Made by a program: the position numbers and the translations under genes. The notes beneath the pieces are model-generated. The model was not told the origin of the DNA. It ran no database searches and was given only the letters and a program-made list of their open reading frames with translations. From contig NC_051087.1 of assembly GCF_901709675.1 (NCBI RefSeq), positions 14,812,067-14,876,066 on the forward strand: 64,000 nucleotides of DNA, given 5' to 3'. The stretch is from Syngnathus acus (lineage: Eukaryota > Chordata > Actinopteri > Syngnathiformes > Syngnathidae). Positions 57,877 to 64,000 of the stretch are shown here, piece after piece. The stretch's first letter is position 1. The number at the start of each line of letters is the position of its first letter.

Positions 57877-59450
57877 ATGAAAAAGTTTTTAACAGGGATG
57901 AAAAGAAAAGCGGAGAGAAACAAAGATAATGAAACAAAAGAAAGTCAGCCGAAAGCTAAGACGAGGAAATACGACGAAGCGTATTTAGCGCTTGGCTTCA
58001 CTGTGAGTACAGTTGGAGAAGAGGAAAGACCGATGTGTCTGCTGTGTCTAAAAATGCTCGCAGCGGACAGCATGAAGCCAAATAAATTGGCGCGTCACTT
58101 AAATACGTTACACCCCGATCACGCTGATAAGCCACTTGAGTTTTTTCAGCGAAAACGTGCTGAATATGGCCAACAGTCATCCCGTTTTGTGAAGGCTACT
58201 TCAGTAAACCATCGAGCGCTGTTAGCATCATATAAGGTGGCGTACCAAATCGCGCAGTGCAAAAAGCCCCACACCATAGCAGAGGAGCTAATACTGCCTG
58301 CAGCATTAGACATGGTCTCTGTCATGCTGGACGACGCCAGTGCAGCAAAACTAAAAACTATCCCTCTGTCCAATGACACTGTCGCCAGACGTATAGATCA
58401 GTGGTCCCCAACCACCGGGCCGCGGACCGGTATCAGTCCGTGGGTCACTTGGTACCGGGCCGCCAAGCCGCACAGGAAAAAAAAATATATATATATATAT
58501 ATTTTTTTTTCATTGACGATCAATTCATTCAGGTTAAGACGCTCGTCCCGGTCACGTGACATGTTTCCCCAGTCGAGCCCGCAAAGCTAGCAAAAATGAG
58601 TAAGAATTTATTTTGAAAAATGTAAAAAATTTGGCGAATCTCTCCCAATTACATCTGTCGGTGCATCTGAAAAATAAGGACTCTTGACACAGGGCGCTCG
58701 TCTCGGTCACGTGACATGTCACCACAGTCAAGCCCGCGAGGCAAGCAAAAATGAGCAAGAAACAGAGAAGTTTGGAAAGCTTCTTCGGAAAGGGAAAAAC
58801 GTCCAATGAGGACACTGAAGAAGAAGAGGCTACGACTTCTAAAAAAAGGAAAGCTGCATTTAAAAGAACATTTCTGGATTCCTACTTAAAATATGGATTT
58901 ATCGCCACAGGTGACTCTGACGCGCCAAGTGCACTCCGCATATGTGGCGAAAGGCTAGCTAACGAGGCAATGAAGCCTTCAAACCTGCTTCGGCACATGA
59001 AGACCAAGCATCCTGCATTTAAAGACAAACCTTAACCACTTCGGGTGTCATTGTCTCCGATTACACCTAGATGGGAACGGCTCATTTCTGAGAAAAGAGC
59101 TCGGTGCTCCCACTAATTCAACGTTTTATTTTTATGTGGTTTATATTTGTTTTTATGCCAGTCGTATCATTTTATTTCATCCTATTTATATATATAAATA
59201 TTTAAATAATAAATATATAAATATATTTATTTATATAAAGGCCGGTCCGCGAAAATATTTCTGACACGTAACCGGTCCGTGGTGCAAAAAAGGTTGGGGA
59301 CCACTGGTATAGATGACATCGCTAACGATCTTCAAGAACAGCTGGTAGATAAACTCAAAGACAAACGTTTTGCCTTACAGTTTGATGAAGCAACTGACAG
59401 CAACAAAGACTGTCTGTTTATTGCTTATGTACGTTTTTTATTGATTTGAT
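57877..59450 (+). pseudogene. hAT (ZBED5-like) transposase, truncated and interrupted
   Basis: 57877-58397 reads MKKFLTGMKRKAERNK, then a BED finger (CLLCLKMLAADSMKPNKLAR, HLNTLHPD) and SVNHRALLASYKVAYQIA. The frame resumes after the insertion at about 59308 with DDIANDLQEQLVDKLKDKRF and LQFDEATDSNKDCLFIAYV. The rest of the catalytic region is absent, so it cannot make an active enzyme. Confidence 0.85.
58399..59306 (+). mobile_element. hAT element nested in a hAT transposase gene, TSD GTATAGAT
   Basis: Exact GTATAGAT at 58391-58398 and 59307-59314. Ends CAGTGGTCCCCAACCACC and AAGGTTGGGGACCACTG. It carries a short transposase start (58751-59035: MSKKQRSLESFFGKGK ... AMKPSNLLRHMKTKHPAF) and nothing catalytic. 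Confidence 0.95.
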
Positions 59451-60146
59451 TTAATTTTGCAATGGTGCAATTAGTTGGTCAAACATGTTTACAGTTTAAA
59501 CAAGGATTTATTTATTCTTAATTTCAGGCATTGATGCACTTAAAATCTTTTCTGTTGCAGACTTTAAACACGATTTGATAAAGTTATTCTTTGTAAGTTT
59601 GACCATATGTCTTTCTTTTTTTCTTTAATGTTAATTAGGATAAAATGTTATGCAGAGATGGATAGTCACGGTGGGGAGTGGGGGGCGCGAATAGTTTTCT
59701 TCTTGCTAGGGGGGGCGTAACAGAAAATAATTGAGAAGCACTGATCTAAAGAAACACGACGTTACAGACAGATGACAAAAAACACTAGATATTATATACA
59801 TCAGCTTAACTACAGAAATTAGTTAATATAGCCACAGTGTTTGAACGATTAAACAGCGACATAGAGACAGACAGCAGTTCAGTCTAACTGCATAACCTGT
59901 CAGCGTAACTGTGATTACGCAATCCTCAGAGGAGGCAAGGCACGAAGTTGCCTGCTCCGAGCGACTTGTCTAGTTTCAACATAACTATAAAAATTCAGCG
60001 ATTTTGGTTCAAAATGATACAAAACGACTGAAATTGAAAAGAAAATGACTTTATAATAAAAATAATTGAATTAGTTTTTTCCCCTATTAATGATGACAGG
60101 GGAGGCATGGTCTCCCTTGCCTCCACTGACCACACGTCCCTGGAAG

Positions 60147-61506
60147 CAGGGCTGTGGACTCGGACTTGGGGACTCAGACTCGGTCGGACTCGGTCATTTT
60201 TGCCGGACTCGGACTCGGAGCTGAGTCCACCGAGTCCGACAATAAAAAAAATACGTTCATATCAACATTTGTGTTTATTTTTCGTGCGTATTTGCTTCGC
60301 TTGAGTTCAATATGGTTTTTGGTCAAACGCGCCTGCGCGTGAGGGGAAATCCCGCAAAGGAGGAGGGACAAACAGAGCGATTGGTTTTGCTGGCTTTTTA
60401 ATGAATGGCGACTGTGACTACGGGGGCGCATTAGGTCCAGAAATGCTGACAAGACGCTTGCCAAAATGGCAAGGAAAAAATGCACAGCTAAACGAATATA
60501 TGACGATGAACACAGGACGTTTTTAACGGAGTTAAAGTTGTTTTTTGTTGAACGCTATGGCAAGCCATTCTGCCTGATATGTCGGACGTCATTGGTGCAT
60601 TTAAAAGCTTCAAATGGTCAGCGCCACTTCAGCTCACTTCATGCCAATATCGATAAGGACTTTGCAAAAGGGACTGAATTTCGCAAGCACAAGTTTGGAG
60701 ACTTTGAAAAGTCAGGCAGAAAAATAGGTACAGTTTTTCAAAGAAATTACAAAGCACTCAGAGACTGTCACACTTGCATTGTTTCAACTGGCTTGGAACA
60801 TTGCACGGGCTAAAAAGCCATACAATGAAGTGGAGTTCGTTAAAATATGCCTCAGTGACGTTATTGAATTTTATTTTCATCATGCTGCTGAGAATGCGCG
60901 TAGGAATACTGTCCACAGCCCTGCTTGCTTGTTATGAAGACAAATTTAGTTGTTGCGTGCGCGCCCGCGCCTGCCTGCCTGCGTGCGTGCACGTACAAGA
61001 CCCACAATGCCCCGCGCGCAGCCAAGATGGAAGAACCCGGGAGTAGCGAGAGAACAATGTTTTGCCTCTAGATTTGGGGGGGAAACGGAGCGTAAGTTAC
61101 GATCAATGCGGCCACGTTGAGTTGCACTTAGGCTAATGTTTACATTATGTACCAATGTCAAGGACGATTATGTCACCCAGCTTATATCATTGATGTGTTT
61201 CGATAGTTGTGGGGTCGTCACTAATTATTTGTGTTTAGATAAATGTCTGAGCTATAATGGTGTAATTAATGATTAAAACTTGAAAGTATCTGTTTATTGT
61301 ATTCGTTTATATGTTTAATAAAGACAAAGCCATCACAAAACGGTTGTAATTATTTAGATTTTGATCTAAATTAGCCTTGAATAAAGACTAAGCAGTCACA
61401 TGAATTAACAGAAAAAATGGACAGCCGGACTCAGTCTCGGACTCTGACTCGTGGTCAAGAGGCCGGCCGGACTCGGTGCAAAAATCCGACCGAGTCCACA
61501 GCCCTG
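60147..61506 (+). mobile_element. hAT-like element with GAGTCCGAGTCC ends, copy 2, TSD CCTGGAAG
   Basis: Exact CCTGGAAG at 60139-60146 and 61507-61514. Ends CAGGGCTGTGGACTCGG and CCGAGTCCACAGCCCTG. The plus-strand frame 60466-60813 gives the same 115-aa protein as copy 1 at 39957-40304. Confidence 0.95.
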
Positions 61507-61514
61507 CCTGGAAG

Positions 61515-61681
61515 CCATAGAAAGTCAGTCGGCATCCGGGCCGCGCGGTCAGGTTTTCTCGGGTCCTCTCGGCTCATCTCGCGAGGTTCGACCTCCGAAT
61601 TTTTGTTTGACAACCTAAGCAAAAAAATCTCGAATTTTTCGTTCGAGAACCGGGACGTTCGAAAACCGAGGTTTGACTGTA
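61515..61681. mobile_element. TA-flanked DNA element end (TIR CAGTCAAACCTCGGTTTTCG)
   Basis: Ends TTCGAAAACCGAGGTTTGACTGTA, as at 8860-9039. Preceded by GGTTTTCTCGGGTCCTCTCGG. Truncated. Confidence 0.45.
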
Positions 61682-62216
61682 TGCCATATATTGGAACGGA
61701 CAACAGTGGACGGTAACAATGTGGCGGTGCAATTTTCTGTCTCCTGTTGCAGACTCTTCACTAATGACGTAATGTCGCATTTCATTATGCATGGTGGTGG
61801 CCATAATGGCAATATTGCCTTTAAAAAGACTGCCTTCTATGACGTCGTCAAAAGTCATTTTTAAAAAATAAACAGTTCAATAGTTATTTGAGGATTGTGC
61901 CATGTTAGTGTGACGGATGTGCATGTTTTTTGAGATGTCCGTTTTTGAGCAAGGAAAACAAAGATGTGGAGTAACATTTGATTATTTTTTGGCAAGATCT
62001 TGGGTTGTTTAATGGCGGCCAGTACATGAGGGATGGCAGCAGATAAAACAACAATCCCCATTCTCCAATTCAGAAGGTTTTCTACTGTACAGAATAGGCG
62101 GAAAAGCGTCACCTGACCATTTGGTACCTATGTGTATTGGGAGGTTACGTATATGTGCGCGTGTGTGCGTGTGCGTGTAAGAGGACGGGATGGGGTAATG
62201 TTCATACAGTATCTCA

Positions 62217-62510
62217 CAAAAGTGAGTACACCCCTCTCATATCTGCAATGTTTTGATTATATCTTGTCATGGGACAACACTGAAGAAATTACACTTTGAT
62301 CCAACGTTAAGTAGTCACTGTAAAGCTTGGATAGCAAAGTATATTTATTGTTACTTTTAAGTAACTCGATATACAACAATGAATGTGTTTAATGCTAGCA
62401 ACAAAAGTGAGTACACCCCAACTGAAATTGTCAAAATCGGACCCAAATGTCAATATTTTGTGTGGCCACCATTATTATTTCCATTGTTTGCTCATCTCAC
62501 TGAAACATTT
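62217..62510 (+). mobile_element. Tc1/mariner element left end
   Basis: TA-CAGTATCTCACAAAAGTGAG then a second AAAAGTGAGTACACCCC about 190 bp later, the paired binding-site layout of Tc1-type TIRs. No transposase or right end was found. Confidence 0.65.
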
Positions 62511-62659
62511 AAGCCTACCAAGCAGAAACATATCCATTCTTGACGTAGAGTCTCTCCTAAAATTGATCACAGTGACTAACTGACCTTAATCATGATCGAC
62601 AAAATCAGTCAATTGTACGTATTTTGAACAAAATGGCTGGGTGGGAGAAGGGGTTAGGC

Positions 62660-63990
62660 CAGGGGTGGGCAAACTACGGCCCGCGGGCCACATCCGGCCC
62701 ACGGGACCGTTTAATCCGGCCCGCCAACCCTGAATAAATTGTATTATTAACCCAACATTTTTTTGGGTCATTTTGCCTGCAATGACTGCGTTTCCCCAGT
62801 AGATGGGGAACCGCTCGCCTGCGCATTTACTACCGGAAGCCGTGTCAGAAAGCTCGGTGCACACTCACAAGTGCGTGAACGTACTCAGTAGTACGGACAT
62901 GGCGCACTCGCGCTCTATTTGTATCAGTCCCGAATTTAGAGCGTGGGCTGTGACGACAGCATTCTTGTAATTCGCGCGCTGAGCTTTCAGATACAGTTTT
63001 ACGCTAAAGCCACCCACAAACCTTCCCCTGGAATCCTTCCATTAAAATGAGTCGCCCAAGGAAAAGCAAGGTGGACACTGAGTGCCGAGTGTTTAAAAAA
63101 GAGTGGCCAATTTGGCTCGACGTACGCGACGTGACGTTCAGCCACATGAGCATCAACATCAACCCGTCACAAATCTAGGTAAACGGACCAACACCTCGGA
63201 TCTCTCCTAAGAATTGCCACAACAAATTTTACTCCAGACTATGACGCACTAGCAAAAAAGGGAGACCAACAACACTGTTCCCACTGAAAATGAAGGGGAG
63301 GCTCTCAAGTTTGTTGTAAAAAAATGCATTTTGAATATAATTTGTACAAATAGCAGGGATTGAAACTAGCGACCATTCTCATTTTCAAACAATGCAGGAT
63401 GCTCAAGGACATTGATGCACCACCTGTTTGCGACTAATCTTAACCTGTAAAGTTCTTAAGGCTGACTTTAAGGAAGTGTTTCCCGTTTCCTCATCTCTGT
63501 TACCAGGTGTTTGTGAGTAAAAACTCTGCTCTGATTTTCAGATATCCCTCACTGTGTTGCCGTTTTGATTACTTTATTTGGATGTATGCTTTCACCGATT
63601 CTTCAAGATGATATATTTGGTCAGAATGTTTGCCGTTTGATGTGATCTCATAAGATAAACATCTTTCATTAATCTGACCTGCAGGCACTGAAGTGATGGA
63701 GACTGTTATTCATAATAACAGTGTCGTATTTTATGAGAATCACTGATAGCAGTTTTTTAGTGAATTTTTTTTTTTTGTGCTGTTAATAAATGCATTTGTT
63801 TTCAAAAAACGTTTTTTTGAATATCCATGCTTTACTACCTACTAAAGGCCAAAACCTTTTATGCAATGACTTTTACAGGTCGTTTATATTACTTCACACA
63901 AACACTACATCCATCTGCTCCTGGTTCGGCCCTCCGGTCCAAATTTAGAACCCAGTTCGGCCCGCAAGTCAAAAGGTTTGCCCACCCCTG
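62660..63990 (+). mobile_element. Non-autonomous hAT element with CAGGGGTGGGCAAAC ends
   Basis: Left CAGGGGTGGGCAAACTACGG, right AGGTTTGCCCACCCCTG, with GGCCCGCGGGCCACATCCGG-type subterminal sequence. A start like a transposase (MSRPRKSKVDTECRVFKKEW) is at about 63047 and is soon lost. The inverted repeat continues into the flanks (GGGGTTAGGC / CCCTAACCCC). Confidence 0.85.
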
Positions 63991-64000
63991 CCCTAACCCC

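Larger units (their letters stand above)
57578..59743 (+). mobile_element. hAT element with TSD ATCTAAAG
   Basis: Exact ATCTAAAG at 57570-57577 and 59744-59751. TIRs CAGTGCTTCTCAAATAGTGG and AATTGAGAAGCACTG with GC-rich GGGGGGCGCG next to both. Contains a partial transposase gene interrupted by another hAT at 58399-59306. Confidence 0.92.

Noticed and set aside
57877-58397. Domesticated ZBED-type host gene
   Set aside because: It lies inside hAT TIRs with a TSD, lacks the catalytic half and is interrupted by another element; a transposon relic, not a host gene.

Overview
This is vertebrate nuclear DNA, almost certainly from a teleost fish. It has GT-AG spliced genes with animal-specific families (S6 kinase, Deltex), long (CA)n tracts, a tandem 5S rDNA cluster, and many fish-style non-autonomous hAT, TA-flanked and LINE elements. 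I see no bacterial or phage architecture and no CRISPR.

Two protein-coding genes lie head to head. On the minus strand, nine coding exons (10010 down to 812) encode the N-terminus and most of the kinase domain of an S6 kinase beta, best matching RPS6KB2. The rest of the gene lies left of base 1. On the plus strand, eleven coding exons (17152-43950) give a complete 737-residue Deltex E3 ubiquitin ligase, best matching DTX4. Both models keep reading frame across every junction. In the 7 kb between the two starts there are two tRNA genes on the minus strand (Lys-TTT and Thr-TGT), a gag-like relic and a TA-flanked element carrying a SINE.

The dtx4 introns, above all the 17.8-kb intron 3, are filled with transposable elements. 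Many have exact terminal inverted repeats and target-site duplications (TSDs) readable in the sequence. About 2.3 kb past the dtx4 stop is a short degenerate 5S rDNA array (46.26-48.65 kb) with one intact 5S gene and two deleted copies. The third spacer is interrupted by a LINE tail. From 48.65 kb to the end no host gene is visible. This part holds a hAT-like element with CAAGTC repeats, a perfect 120-bp inverted repeat, a nearly full-length L2-type LINE on the minus strand that seems to sit inside a piggyBac-like element, a hAT element nested inside another hAT transposase gene, and further hAT and Tc1 pieces.

I found no convincing undescribed gene system. The best leads are structural: a (GT)n tract 10 nt from a splice donor in the kinase gene, the 120-bp palindrome arms, hAT families that share a core but differ at their ends, and a group of TA-flanked repeat families with common end motifs. 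All family assignments come from reading the sequence and recalled protein families; no database search was run.
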